A stretch of 64,000 nt of DNA from Gemmatimonadota bacterium (GCA_022823365.1 JAJDXG010000056.1:62001-126000), one strand, 5' to 3'; positions 52,055 through 63,027 are shown, counted from the first letter of the stretch. The notes: generated by a model from the letters alone, not told the origin. Program-made: numbers and translations.

Positions 52055-54273
52055 AGTCGGCGCGGCCGATGGGAGGCCCGCGCGGACGGGCGCGCTTCCT
52101 GGGGATGGCGATCCTGCCGCTGCTTCTGCTCGGCGGCGGCTGGTCCGACGCGCCGGTGGCCGACGCGGCGGCACAGGGCGATCTGGAGGCCGTGCGTCGC
52201 CTGCTGCGCGAGGGCGCGGACGTCAATGCGCCCCAGGGCGACGGCATGACCGCGCTCCACTGGGCGGCCGAGCGCGGCGACGCCGAGCTCGCGGACGTGT
52301 TGCTCTACGCCGGCGCGCGCGTGGACGCGGGCACCCGCATCGGGCACTACACGCCCCTCCACCTTGCATCCCGGCGCGCGGGCGCCACCGTGGTCGAGGT
52401 GCTTCTGGACGCGGGCAGCGACCCCAACGCGAGCACGACCAATTCGGGCGCGACGCCGCTCCACCTGGCGGCGGCCACCGGCGATCCCGGAGTGGTCGCG
52501 GTGCTGGTCGAGGCCGGCGCGAACGTGAACGGGCGTGAGGGCGCATGGGGCCAGACCCCCCTCATCTTCGCCGCCGCCAGCAACCGGGTCGCGGCCATGG
52601 AGGTGCTGCTGGGGGCCGGCGCCGATCTGTCGCTCGCGGCCTGGTCGGTGGACGTGGCGGAGCGGGAGCGGGCGGATGCCGCGGCCGACCGCCGTCTGAA
52701 CGAGTTCCTGGCCGACTTCAAGGAGAAGGAGGGCGGCGGCCCGGAGTGGCAGCCCACCCCCAGCCAGGTGCAGGCGGCCATCGAGGCATCGCGCGAAATC
52801 CAGCGCAGGTGGCCCGACGTGCCCGACCCGGCGAACGACGGGCGCACCATGGCCAACCAGGAGGGCCAGATCGAGGCGGAGGAAGACGGGGAGGGCGATG
52901 AATCCGGGACGGAGGCTGACGCGGCTTCCGAAGCGGGGGATGAAGCCGCCGAGGCAGAGGAAGACTCCGGCGAGCCCGGGGAAGGCGGGGAGGCCGGCGA
53001 GGCATCGGAGGAAGTCGAAAGCGACGAGGACGAATCCGCTGACGACGAGGACGGGGACCCCCGTCCGGACGAAGAACCCCGTCCCATGTCCTACGCCCAG
53101 ATGGTTGGCGCCTGGGGCGGACTGACGCCCCTCCTGCACGCGATCCGGCAGGGCCACGTGGAGGCGACCCTGACGCTGCTCGAAGCCGGAGCGGAGATCA
53201 ACCAGGTCTCCGAGGGCGACCAGACCTCGCCGCTGCTAATGGCGTCCGTGAACGGCCAGTTCGACCTCGCCCTGACCCTGCTAGAGCGCGGCGCGGACCC
53301 CAACCTGGCGAGCCAGGCGGGCACGACCCCGCTCTTCGCCGTACTGGAGCGGCAGTGGGCGCCCAGGGCATCGTACGCGCACCCCACCGAGCATCTGCAG
53401 CAGGATGCAACCCATCTGGAGGTGCTGGAGGCCCTGCTGGACGCCGGTGCCGACCCCAACGTGCGCCTGAAGGCCCACCTCTGGTTCATGGAGTACACCT
53501 TCGGAGTGCTCCGCGGCAGCGGCATCAACCTGCAGGGCGCGACGCCCTTCTGGAGAGCCGCCTACGCGCTCGACGTCGACGCGATGCGGCTCCTGAAGGA
53601 GCACGGCGCCGACCCGAACATCCCGACCATGAAGCCGCCCCAGCGCCGCCGCCGCCGTCCCCCGCCGCCCCCGGAGCCGACGCTGGCGGAAGAAGCGGTC
53701 GCCGAGGCTGGAGAGGGTGAGGCCGAGGAAGGTGAGGAGGCGGTGGTTGAGGGTGAGGAGGCTGGAGCCGAGGCCCAGGGCTCCGGCCTTGCCAACGCCG
53801 AGGGCGAGACGGACGAAGAGGAGGAAGAACCCGCGCAGCAGGGCTACGGACGGGGCGACGACGACGATCTCTCCGGCGTGCCGCCCGTCCCCACCGGCGG
53901 GCCCGCCATCTATCCGATCCACGCTGCTTCCGGCGTGGGTTACGGTCAGTCTTTCGCCGGAAACGCGCACCGTTATGTCCCCGACAACTGGCTCGCGGCG
54001 GTCAGGTTCCTGATGGAAGAAGCCAACGCGGACGTCAACGTGCGCGACGCCAACGCCTACACGGCTCTCCATCACGCCGCGTCCCGGGGCGACGACGAGC
54101 TGGTGCTCTATCTGGTGGAGCACGGTGCCGACGTCACGGTGCTGAGCCGAAGGGGCCAGACCACCGCCGACATGGCCAATGGGCCGGTGCAGCGCGTGCA
54201 GCCGTTCCCGTCCACCATCGCTCTGCTGGAGCGCCTGGGGTCGAAGAACAACAACAACTGCGTGTCCTGCTAG
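52051..54273 (+). CDS. Exported ankyrin-repeat protein with acidic inserts
   Basis: 740 residues with a signal-like hydrophobic N-terminus (MAILPLLLLGGGWSDAPVADAAA). Ankyrin repeats fill residues about 38-205 (TALHWAAERGDAELADVLL, TPLHLASRRAG, TPLHLAAATGDPGVVAVL) and resume in about 350-535 and 640-720. They are separated by a long acidic Glu/Asp/Gly stretch (about 270-346) and by a Pro/Arg cluster followed by a second Glu-rich stretch (about 530-606). The protein ends NNNNCVSC. The ATG overlaps the DUF1552 stop (ATGA), so its synthesis is coupled. Ankyrin repeats bind proteins; the likely partners are the two preceding products. Confidence 0.85.
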   Translation: MKSARPMGGPRGRARFLGMAILPLLLLGGGWSDAPVADAAAQGDLEAVRRLLREGADVNAPQGDGMTALHWAAERGDAELADVLLYAGARVDAGTRIGHYTPLHLASRRAGATVVEVLLDAGSDPNASTTNSGATPLHLAAATGDPGVVAVLVEAGANVNGREGAWGQTPLIFAAASNRVAAMEVLLGAGADLSLAAWSVDVAERERADAAADRRLNEFLADFKEKEGGGPEWQPTPSQVQAAIEASREIQRRWPDVPDPANDGRTMANQEGQIEAEEDGEGDESGTEADAASEAGDEAAEAEEDSGEPGEGGEAGEASEEVESDEDESADDEDGDPRPDEEPRPMSYAQMVGAWGGLTPLLHAIRQGHVEATLTLLEAGAEINQVSEGDQTSPLLMASVNGQFDLALTLLERGADPNLASQAGTTPLFAVLERQWAPRASYAHPTEHLQQDATHLEVLEALLDAGADPNVRLKAHLWFMEYTFGVLRGSGINLQGATPFWRAAYALDVDAMRLLKEHGADPNIPTMKPPQRRRRRPPPPPEPTLAEEAVAEAGEGEAEEGEEAVVEGEEAGAEAQGSGLANAEGETDEEEEEPAQQGYGRGDDDDLSGVPPVPTGGPAIYPIHAASGVGYGQSFAGNAHRYVPDNWLAAVRFLMEEANADVNVRDANAYTALHHAASRGDDELVLYLVEHGADVTVLSRRGQTTADMANGPVQRVQPFPSTIALLERLGSKNNNNCVSC

Positions 54274-54356
54274 CGGTTGATCCCGCGTCTCCGCGAGCCC
54301 GGCTCCCGGACGTCTCGAACCAGCCTTCCTGACCCTCCGGTCCAGGCGTAGACCCC

Positions 54357-55586
54357 GTGGTGAGGTCCTCCGGACAGCGCCGCAAGGCCGCGATGATCTT
54401 CATCCTCATCACGGTCTTTATCGACATGCTGGGGATCGGCATCATCATCCCCATCCTCCCGGAGCTGATCCGGGAATTCGTGGGAGGAAGCTCCGCGCTG
54501 GCCGGGCGCTGGTACGGCGTCCTCGCCGCCACCTACGCGGTCACCCAGTTTGTGTTCGCACCGCTTCTTGGGGCGCTGTCGGACCGGGTGGGACGCCGGC
54601 CGGTCATCCTGATCTCTCTCTTCGGGCTCGGGATCGATTACCTCATCATGGGCTTCGCGCCAACGATCGGCTGGCTCTTCGCCGGGCGCCTGATCGCGGG
54701 CGTGATGGGAGCGAGCGCCACTACCGCCAACGCCTACATCGCCGATGTGTCGAAGCCCGAGAACCGGGCGCGCAACTTCGGGCTCGTCGGCGTCGCCTTC
54801 GGACTCGGCTTCATCTTCGGTCCCGCCATAGGCGGTCTGCTCGGAAGCATCGACCTGCGGCTGCCGTTCTTCGCCTCTGCAGGGCTTGCGCTTCTGAACT
54901 GGCTCTACGGCTTCTTCGTCCTGCCGGAATCACTGCCGCCGGAGAAGCGCGATGTCTTCCGCTGGCGCAAGGCGAACCCGGTGGGCAGCCTGCATGTGCT
55001 GAAGTCGTATCCGCTGGTGGCGGGCCTGACCGCGGCGTTCGTCTTCGTCATCCTCGCGCAGCGCGGACTCGAGACCGTCTGGGTTCTCTACACCGGCCAC
55101 AAGTTCGGATGGGATGAGCGCGCGAACGGGCTGTCACTGGCCCTCGTGGGGATCATGTCGGCGATCGTGCAGGGGGGGCTGGTCCAACCCGTGATCAAGC
55201 GTATCGGCGAGCGCCGGGCCGTCCTTTACGGGCTCGTCTGGGCGGTGGTCGCGTTTCTTGGCTACGGGCTGGCCACCGCCGGATGGATGCTGCTCGTGGT
55301 CATCGTCGTCGGCTCGATCTCGGGCGTCGCCGGCCCCGCGATCCAGAGCCTGGTGGCGGGCTCCGTCCCTCTCGAGGACCAGGGCAAGGTCCAGGGCGGC
55401 ATCCAGTCACTCATGAGCCTCACCAGCATCGCGGCGCCTCTGATCTTCACGGCGGGGCTGTTCAGCTACTTCACCTCCGCGAGCGCGCCGGTCGAGCTGC
55501 CCGGGGCGCCGTTCCTGCTGGGCGCCCTCATGTACGGGTTGGCGTTCTGGTCGGTGCTGAGACTGTTCCGGAGGATGCCGGGGTAG
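54357..55586 (+). CDS. Major facilitator superfamily transporter, Tet-like
   Basis: Twelve-helix inner-membrane exporter of 409 residues. The start of helix 1 (IFILITVFIDMLGIGIIIPILPEL) is typical of the tetracycline-efflux branch. Motif A occurs as GALSDRVGRRPVI in loop 2-3 and motif C-like GVAFGLGFIFGPAIGGLLG in helix 5. GTG 54357 gives a short basic N-terminus; ATG 54393 with AAGG upstream is the alternative. Similarity to Tet proteins does not by itself show drug resistance. Confidence 0.85.
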   Translation: MVRSSGQRRKAAMIFILITVFIDMLGIGIIIPILPELIREFVGGSSALAGRWYGVLAATYAVTQFVFAPLLGALSDRVGRRPVILISLFGLGIDYLIMGFAPTIGWLFAGRLIAGVMGASATTANAYIADVSKPENRARNFGLVGVAFGLGFIFGPAIGGLLGSIDLRLPFFASAGLALLNWLYGFFVLPESLPPEKRDVFRWRKANPVGSLHVLKSYPLVAGLTAAFVFVILAQRGLETVWVLYTGHKFGWDERANGLSLALVGIMSAIVQGGLVQPVIKRIGERRAVLYGLVWAVVAFLGYGLATAGWMLLVVIVVGSISGVAGPAIQSLVAGSVPLEDQGKVQGGIQSLMSLTSIAAPLIFTAGLFSYFTSASAPVELPGAPFLLGALMYGLAFWSVLRLFRRMPG

Positions 55587-55644
55587 GGGGGGAGGTCCTT
55601 CGGGAAGCCGAGCGGCCTGCGTGATTGCGCTGGAGTCGCGTTCT

Positions 55645-56733
55645 CTAGCGGTACGCCGCCAGCAGCTCCGCCTCGCGCTCCGGTGTCAGCCCCGATCTCA
55701 GCTCCTGCCGCTCCGCGTCCTGCGCGTTGAACCACTCCAGCGTGTCACGCGCGGTCTCCTCGAGCGGGCGCATCGCGAAGCCTGCGTCGAACGCCTTGTC
55801 GCCGTTGACCTGCATCATGCCCAGGTAGTCGCCCGCCGGCTCGGTCCAGTAGGTCAGGGCCGAAAGGCCTTGCTCCTCCAGGAAGGCGGCGTCCACCCAC
55901 GTCAGGGTGGCGTCGGAGCCCACGGCCGCGCGCGTCCGTTCGAGCAGGCCGCCCATCGTGAGCGGCTCGCGCGGACCGACCACGTTGTAGGTGCCGGCAA
56001 GGTCGTCCTCCAGGGACTTGATCATGAAGGCGGCCAGGTCGCGTACGTCCACGTGCTGCATGGGGTCGTCGGGGGTTCCGGGCGCGAGGACTTCGCCGCC
56101 GCGCGCCAGCCGCACCGGCCAGTAGGTGTAGCGGTCGGTCGGGTCGCCGGGTCCGATGATGTAGGTGGGGCGCACGACCAGGTGGGTGTCGGGGAAGGTG
56201 GCGCGAGCCTCGTGCTCCGCGAGCGCCTTGAGGGCGCCGAAGGTGCGGCCGTCGACCACCTCCGTCTCCGGATCGTCGATGGTGTCGACCGGGGCTCCCT
56301 CGCGGATGTCGGTGGTGAGGTAGGGGATGTAGACGCCGGTCGAGGACACGAAGAGGTATTTGCCGACGGAGCCGCGCAGCGCCTCGGCCGAGAGCCGCAC
56401 CCAGCGCGGAAGGTTGGCCGAATTGTCGATGACGACGTCCCACGTGCGTCCCTCCAGCGCCGACAGGTCGCCGTCCCGGTCGCCTATCAGGGTCTCGAGG
56501 TCGGGGAACAGCTCCGGGTTGGTGATGCCCCGGTTGAAGAGGGTGACCTCGTGCCCGCGCGCCAGGGCGCTTCGCACCTGGTTGGGGCCGACGAAGCCGG
56601 TACCTCCCAGGATGAGAATGCGGAGCGGTGCGGGCGCCGGTTCGTCCAGCCGGCAGGCGCCCATGCCCAGGCCGCCGATCGCGAGCGTCGTGGTCTGCAG
56701 AAAACGGCGGCGTGAAAGACAGGTGTCGAGCAT
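55645..56733 (-). CDS. Tat-exported NAD-dependent epimerase/dehydratase-like lipoprotein, catalytic Tyr replaced
   Basis: 362-residue short-chain reductase-like protein of the extended SDR class. It starts with a twin-arginine signal (LSRRRFLQTTTLAIGGLGMGAC) whose last Cys27 sits in a lipobox, so the folded protein would be exported and lipid-anchored. The nucleotide-binding motif GGTGFVG is at 43-49. The active-site YxxxK is expected at VDGRTFGALK, but the Tyr position is Phe165 (codon TTC), with Lys169 kept. Ser/Thr of the catalytic triad appears in VSSTGVY. It may be a binding protein or use another acid. ATG 56733 has AGGA 8 bases upstream. Confidence 0.82.
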   Translation of the reverse strand: MLDTCLSRRRFLQTTTLAIGGLGMGACRLDEPAPAPLRILILGGTGFVGPNQVRSALARGHEVTLFNRGITNPELFPDLETLIGDRDGDLSALEGRTWDVVIDNSANLPRWVRLSAEALRGSVGKYLFVSSTGVYIPYLTTDIREGAPVDTIDDPETEVVDGRTFGALKALAEHEARATFPDTHLVVRPTYIIGPGDPTDRYTYWPVRLARGGEVLAPGTPDDPMQHVDVRDLAAFMIKSLEDDLAGTYNVVGPREPLTMGGLLERTRAAVGSDATLTWVDAAFLEEQGLSALTYWTEPAGDYLGMMQVNGDKAFDAGFAMRPLEETARDTLEWFNAQDAERQELRSGLTPEREAELLAAYR

Positions 56734-56747
56734 CTTTGTTTCCTCGC

Positions 56748-57620
56748 TCAGCGCAGGAGCTTCCGGTGCCATGGCTCCTCCTCGTTCCGAAGATTCTCGC
56801 CGCGTTCCAACCGGTCCAGAAGACCCTCCAGTGCGAGTCTGGTCCGTTGCCCGGCCTTCCGCACCCCGGCCCGCGCGGAGCCTGTCCCTAGGGCCGTGAA
56901 CCCGGATAGGATCGCGAGTCCGCCCAGAAGCGGCAGGACACCGCCTCCTGTCGCCATGAACAGGGCGAAACCGCCGGCCGCACCGGCCAACCCCATTCCC
57001 CCGAACCAGCCGGCGAGCCGCCCGGCCCGAAGGTTGCCGATGTCGGCTGTCAGCGTAACGAGTGACCAGCCGCTCTCCAGGGCCGCCACGCGGATCCGGA
57101 GGTCGCGCGCCCTGGCGAGGGTATACCGGCGTCCTCCCACGTCAAAGGCGCGGCGCATCTGGTGGACGAGCCCGCTCCCCGGCTCCCAGCGCGATCCCCC
57201 CGATCGTGAACGCACCTGCCTGAGAAGCTCCTCCTGTCGCAGATAGGACTCGAGGTTAGCCTCCACTTCCGCTGGGCTGCCGGGCACCACCCGGCTCGTG
57301 CTCACGATCGCGGGACCTGCGATCCGCCGCGCGAGTCCCTCGTCCGGAGGCGCATCGGGGACGAGGGAGGCTGCCTCGACCTCGGCGAGAGCCTGTCGGA
57401 TGTAGCGCTCCTCAATCCCGACCTCCGCGCCGATCTGCACTACCTCGCCCGCCCGCAACTCCCCGCTGGCCGGCCTGGAACGGCGGAGCTGCAGATCCGA
57501 CGCCCGCAGGATTACGCGCTCGAGTTGCTCCCGCGTGACCGTCACCGAGCCGCCCGGCCGCTGCGCGGGGGGACCTGACCCGCGCGACGGCTCCTCGCGG
57601 CGCTCGTCAGCCGGTGGCAT
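56748..57620 (-). CDS. Membrane protein of unknown function
   Basis: 290 residues. The N-terminal half is soluble and helical (VTREQLERVILRASDLQ and GIEERYIRQALAEVE), a pattern seen in small regulatory or scaffold modules. A middle region has beta strands (YTLARARDLRIRVAALESGWSLVTLTADIG). Two adjoining hydrophobic segments follow (LAGAAGGFALFMATGGGVLPLLGGLAILSG, split by a Gly-rich turn), and a charged tail completes it. The ATG overlaps the end of the aminotransferase gene by 14 bases, and the reductase gene starts 14 bases after its stop, so it belongs to the same leftward operon. No family recognised. Confidence 0.65.
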   Translation of the reverse strand: MPPADERREEPSRGSGPPAQRPGGSVTVTREQLERVILRASDLQLRRSRPASGELRAGEVVQIGAEVGIEERYIRQALAEVEAASLVPDAPPDEGLARRIAGPAIVSTSRVVPGSPAEVEANLESYLRQEELLRQVRSRSGGSRWEPGSGLVHQMRRAFDVGGRRYTLARARDLRIRVAALESGWSLVTLTADIGNLRAGRLAGWFGGMGLAGAAGGFALFMATGGGVLPLLGGLAILSGFTALGTGSARAGVRKAGQRTRLALEGLLDRLERGENLRNEEEPWHRKLLR

Positions 57621-58548
57621 CCCTGCCTCGCGTCATCGGCTTCCTCTCTCCCGTAACGACCGTTCCCGCGTGGGCGGTCAGTGCCCGGAACAAGTTACTC
57701 AGGTGTGCCGTCATCGGCCCCGGCTCACCGCCCGCGATTGTGCGCCCGTCGATCTCGGTGACGCTGGCCAGTTCGCCCATCGTACCCGTGCAGAAGGCTT
57801 CGTCGGCGCGGTAGGCTTCCGTCAGGGAGAGGTCCTTCACCCGCGAAGGGATGCCATGCTCATCGCACAGCTTCAGGACGGTCGCGCGTGTGATCCCTTC
57901 GGGACATGCCACCGCCCGCCCGGTCATCACCACCCCGCCGCTCACGATGAAGAAGTTGGTGGCGTTGGTCTCGGCGATGAACCCGCGCCGGTCGAGCATG
58001 AGCGCGTCGTCGGCGCCGGCGGCGTTGGCTTCGATTTTGGCCAGGATCGACTGGAGCAGGTTGGCGTGGTGGATCTTCGGGTCGAGCGCATCCGGGTCGA
58101 AACGGCGGAGGGCGCTGGTCACGAGCCGGAGTCCCGAGCGGTCGTAGACGGGTGACTTGTGCTCGGCCAGCACGATCAGCGTGGGGCCGGACCGGTTGAG
58201 GCGCGGATCCATGCCGCTGGTGTACTTCACGCCCCGGGTGAGCGTCAGCCGGATGTGGACGCCGTCTCGCATCCGGTTTGCGGCCAGCGTGCGCCGGATC
58301 TCCTCGACGATCTCCTCGCTCGAGGGAATCTCCGCGAAGGCGAGCGCGAGCGCCGACGAGCGGAGCCGCGCCAGGTGCTCCTCAAGCTTGAAGATCCGCC
58401 CGCCGTAGAGCCTCAGTCCTTCCCAGACCGCATCGCCGCCCTGCACGACCGAGTCGAAAGGGCTCACTCCCGCCTCGTCCCGGTGCACGAGCCGGCCGTT
58501 GATGTTGACGATCAGATGCCGGTTGCGTTCGTCGAAGCGCTGGAGCAT
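57607..58548 (-). CDS. Class IV aminotransferase (branched-chain or D-amino-acid type)
   Basis: PLP-dependent enzyme of 313 residues that moves amino groups between amino acids and 2-oxo acids. Class IV marks: GVSPFDSVVQGGDAVWEGLRLYGGRIFKLEEHL near the N-terminus, the PLP lysine in DPKIHHANLLQSILAK, LDRRGFIAETNATNFFIV and CPEGITRATVLKLC, and the phosphate-binding CTGTMGELASV. The motifs do not separate IlvE from D-alanine aminotransferase. ATG 58548 is used; the frame stays open upstream without similarity. First or second gene of a leftward operon with an acyltransferase gene 91 bases before it. Confidence 0.88.
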   Translation of the reverse strand: MLQRFDERNRHLIVNINGRLVHRDEAGVSPFDSVVQGGDAVWEGLRLYGGRIFKLEEHLARLRSSALALAFAEIPSSEEIVEEIRRTLAANRMRDGVHIRLTLTRGVKYTSGMDPRLNRSGPTLIVLAEHKSPVYDRSGLRLVTSALRRFDPDALDPKIHHANLLQSILAKIEANAAGADDALMLDRRGFIAETNATNFFIVSGGVVMTGRAVACPEGITRATVLKLCDEHGIPSRVKDLSLTEAYRADEAFCTGTMGELASVTEIDGRTIAGGEPGPMTAHLSNLFRALTAHAGTVVTGERKPMTRGRDATG

Positions 58549-58639
58549 GGGTTGGGATGTCTGAGGGCTCGGGGCAGCCTTCCTGCAGGCGCGTCCTGCG
58601 TGCGCCGGTCGAGCCAATCCCGCCGGGGCCGTGAAGGAG

Positions 58640-59482
58640 CTACCCGTTGAACATTCCCGCGAACGGATCGGGCGGCGCCGTCTTCTTCGGGAGATCGGGC
58701 TTCTTGCGCACAAGCTTGGCGGGAATCCCCGCGTAGACGGCGCTGGGTTCGGTGTCCCGCGACACCACTGCCCCTGCGCCGATCATGCTGTCGTCGCCGA
58801 GGGTCACGCCGGTGAGGATGGTGGCGTGGTACGCGATGCGGACGCCCGCTCCGACCACCGTCATCCGGTTCGTGATCTCGGGGGAGTTCACGACATCGTG
58901 GCTGTGGCTGTAGATGTTCGAGTAGTCGGAAACCGAGGCGCCGTCCCCGAGCCGGATGCCCCCCCGGTCGTCGAGCAGCACGTGCCGGTGCACGACCACT
59001 CCGTCTCCCACCTCCATGTTGTAGCCGAAGGAGAACCTGACCTGGTGGAAGGCCTTGAAGTCCCTGCCGCAGCGGCGGAAGATGCGCCGGGCCAGGATGC
59101 GCCGGAAGAGCGCGCCCAGATAGAGGTTCTCGCCCAGCGGGCTCCTGTCGAACATCTCCCACATCCAGAGCAGCGGCTTGACCCTGGCGTACCGCTCCGT
59201 GTCGATGTCGGCGTAGTGCTCCGGTTCGACGGTGACGTTGGCCGGATCCATCTGCAGGAGCTGGACGCGCTCCGCGTCGGCCCGAGCCTCCCCGAAGAGT
59301 TGCGAAAGGTCTGAGGCGGCGGCACCCCATGGACGATGGATGTCGGTCAGCACGCGCCGGCACAGCTCCCGCCGGTCGCAGTCTGCGCGCGAAAGCTCGT
59401 CGTCGATGCCCTCCAGCCAGCGATGGTAGACTTCCCTCGCATCGCCGGTGATGGGAACGCTTCTCAGAGGCAGATAGGCCAT
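58640..59482 (-). CDS. Left-handed beta-helix acyltransferase
   Basis: 280-residue hexapeptide-repeat acetyltransferase-like protein. The helical N-terminal half (about residues 1-150) is not of recognised origin. The C-terminal repeats run VGDGVVVHRHVLLDD, IRLGDGASVSDYSNIYSHSHDVV, VGAGVRIAYHATILTGVTLGDDSMIGAGAVVSRD, ending with AGIPAKLVRKK, typical of transferases that acetylate sugars, serine or similar acceptors from acetyl-CoA. The His in SHSHD matches the usual catalytic histidine. The acceptor is unknown. Confidence 0.82.
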   Translation of the reverse strand: MAYLPLRSVPITGDAREVYHRWLEGIDDELSRADCDRRELCRRVLTDIHRPWGAAASDLSQLFGEARADAERVQLLQMDPANVTVEPEHYADIDTERYARVKPLLWMWEMFDRSPLGENLYLGALFRRILARRIFRRCGRDFKAFHQVRFSFGYNMEVGDGVVVHRHVLLDDRGGIRLGDGASVSDYSNIYSHSHDVVNSPEITNRMTVVGAGVRIAYHATILTGVTLGDDSMIGAGAVVSRDTEPSAVYAGIPAKLVRKKPDLPKKTAPPDPFAGMFNG

Positions 59483-59674
59483 CTACGCGGATTTCCGCAT
59501 TCGGTTGTATGTTGAAACCGCGCACATCACGGGATGGTGTCGCGGATGATCGCCGGAACAATCCGACCCTGCCAGAAGGATACGCGGTTCCGGACCCGCA
59601 GCAAGGTCAGCGCCGGGAACTCAACACGTGAGCCCTCCGTAGGGCGCCCAGGATTCGGAAAAGGATGAACGCCA

Positions 59675-60085
59675 ATGCATGATGTGCTGCGCAACCGGCT
59701 GCTGAGAAAGATCGAGAGCCTGCCCGACCGGCAGATCTACCAGGTCCTGGACTACATCGAGTTCCTGGAGGAAAAGTACGGCGAGCAGGAAGGCGAGCAG
59801 GAGCCCACCGGATTCCAGCGCTTCGCCGAAAGGCTCGAGGACAGCCTGCGCAAGCGAACCGTCAGGCCCGCCGTCATCCGGGAAGCGTTCCAGCTCCTCG
59901 CAGCCGCGGACCGCGGCCTCTCCAACGTCTCGGCGGCCGGACAGAAGTTACTGCGGGATCTGAACGGGACCGGTGAGCGCAGGGAGAGTTCCGCCGAGCC
60001 GAAGGAGGATGGCGGGGAGGTGCGCCGCGAAAGGGACGATTCCTCCGGGACTTCCCGGCGCGCGGCCGAAGCCTCTTCCGAGTAG
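59675..60085 (+). CDS. Small hypothetical protein
   Basis: 136 residues. The N-terminal amphipathic helices (LRNRLLRKIESLPDRQIYQVLDYIEFLEEKYG) resemble the short N-terminal helices of DUF2281-like or antitoxin-like proteins. The middle (FQRFAERLEDSLRKRTVRPAVIREAFQLLAAA) is also helical. The last 45 residues are low-complexity, rich in Glu, Arg and Ser, and probably disordered. No partner gene lies next to it, so an antitoxin role is not supported. It stands alone in the 192-base gap before and the guaB promoter after. Confidence 0.6.
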   Translation: MHDVLRNRLLRKIESLPDRQIYQVLDYIEFLEEKYGEQEGEQEPTGFQRFAERLEDSLRKRTVRPAVIREAFQLLAAADRGLSNVSAAGQKLLRDLNGTGERRESSAEPKEDGGEVRRERDDSSGTSRRAAEASSE

Positions 60086-60122
60086 GGCACGCGGCCTGCG
60101 TCCCGCCCTCCCGGCGCGCCGC

Positions 60123-61713
<1,591 letters not shown>

Positions 61714-61767
61714 ATTCGCGGGAATTCCCGACTCGCGGAGACCCTACTGGATTCACGGAACGCTGAA

Positions 61768-63027
61768 ATGACTCGAGGCGCGCATCTTCTTCTCATCGCC
61801 GGGGCCGCGTGGGCTTCGTCGGGCTGCTTCCTCGCGCCGAGCCGCGCGCCGGTGGAGATGCCCGCGGCTCCCTCGGAGCCGGGATCGCCGGCGGAGGCGG
61901 CGCCCGTCACGCTGACCGACGAACAGGTCCCGGCGGAGCCATCGCCCGCTCCCGAACCGGCCCTCGAGCCGACTGAGCCGCCGGAGGCGGAGGAGCTTCC
62001 GGAGCCCGAACCGGAGCCCGTTCCCGCAGATGCCGTCACGGGCTCTGCCGCAGCCGCGCACCACGAACTCGCGGACGACCTCGGCGAGTGGTTCGACTAC
62101 TGGCTGGACGACTACGGTCCCAATCTCCGGCTCTCGCTCGAACGCATGGGCCGCTACGGAGGCATGGTGGATGCCGCGCTGGAGGAGCGGGGCCTGCCCC
62201 GCAGCCTCCGCTATCTGCCGATCGCCGAGAGCTACTACAACCCTCGCGCGTACAGCCGCGTGGGGGCCGCCGGCATGTGGCAGTTCATGCCCGGCACCGC
62301 CCGCGAGCGCGGCCTCTCGGTCAACTCGCTGGTGGACGAGCGGCGGGACCCGGAGGCCGCGACGGAGGCCGCGCTGGACATGCTCGCCGAGTTGCGCGAG
62401 CGCTTCGATTCCTGGTTCCTGGCGCTGGCCGCCTACAACGGGGGCCCCAACCGCGTCGCCCGCCTGTTGCGCAGGCACCATTCCGGACCGCTCGGCGACA
62501 GCGCGTTCATCGGCATCCGCGACCGGCTGCCGCGGGAGACGCGCCACTTCATCCCCAAGTTCCTGGCGGTCGCCGCGATCGCGGATGATCCCGGCGCGTA
62601 CGGCATCACCGACATCGAGTTCGAGCCCGCCCTGGAATACGACGAAACGACGGTGCCGGACCCGACGTCGCTGGACGTGGTGGCGCGGGCGGCGGGTGTG
62701 TCCGAAGACGACATCCGGGTCCTGAACCCGCACCTGCCGGCGCGGATCGTCCCCACTCACATCGAGACGGTGCTGCGGCTGCCGGTGGGCACCGTGTCGC
62801 GTTTCGAGCGCAACTACGCGGCGATCCCCACCGAGGAGCGCCTCACCATCGTCGAGCACACCATCAGCGCGGGCGAGACGCTCGGGCACATCGCCGAGAT
62901 CTACGGGGTTCGGCTTGCCGACCTGATGGACACCAACCCGGGGCTGCGCCCGCGCTATCTGCAGATCGGGCAAAAGGTGGTGGTGCCGCGGCTGCGCCGG
63001 GTGCTGGCGGGGGAGGGAAGCGGCTAG
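61768..63027 (+). CDS. MltD-like lytic transglycosylase lipoprotein
   Basis: 419-residue membrane-bound murein hydrolase. The lipobox ASSGC has Cys20. A Pro/Glu-rich linker leads to the SLT lysozyme-like domain (about 125-265): catalytic Glu154 in PIAESYYNP, then [14 protein letters not shown] and [10 protein letters not shown]. Between it and the end lies a spacer; the C-terminal LysM domain reads [30 protein letters not shown] and [11 protein letters not shown]. coli MltD is of the same order with more LysM copies. Its stop codon overlaps that of the convergent moaC gene in a shared CTAG. Confidence 0.9.
   Translation: MTRGAHLLLIAGAAWASSGCFLAPSRAPVEMPAAPSEPGSPAEAAPVTLTDEQVPAEPSPAPEPALEPTEPPEAEELPEPEPEPVPADAVTGSAAAAHHELADDLGEWFDYWLDDYGPNLRLSLERMGRYGGMVDAALEERGLPRSLRYLPIAESYYNPRAYSRVGAAGMWQFMPGTARERGLSVNSLVDERRDPEAATEAALDMLAELRERFDSWFLALAAYNGGPNRVARLLRRHHSGPLGDSAFIGIRDRLPRETRHFIPKFLAVAAIADDPGAYGITDIEFEPALEYDETTVPDPTSLDVVARAAGVSEDDIRVLNPHLPARIVPTHIETVLRLPVGTVSRFERNYAAIPTEERLTIVEHTISAGETLGHIAEIYGVRLADLMDTNPGLRPRYLQIGQKVVVPRLRRVLAGEGSG

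Noticed and set aside
59520-59674. A tRNA gene in the gap before 59675
   Set aside because: Some GC-rich stems are present, but no TTCGAATC-like T-arm or cloverleaf could be built.
59675-60085. An antitoxin of a toxin-antitoxin pair
   Set aside because: The N-terminal helices are antitoxin-like, but no toxin gene lies on either side.
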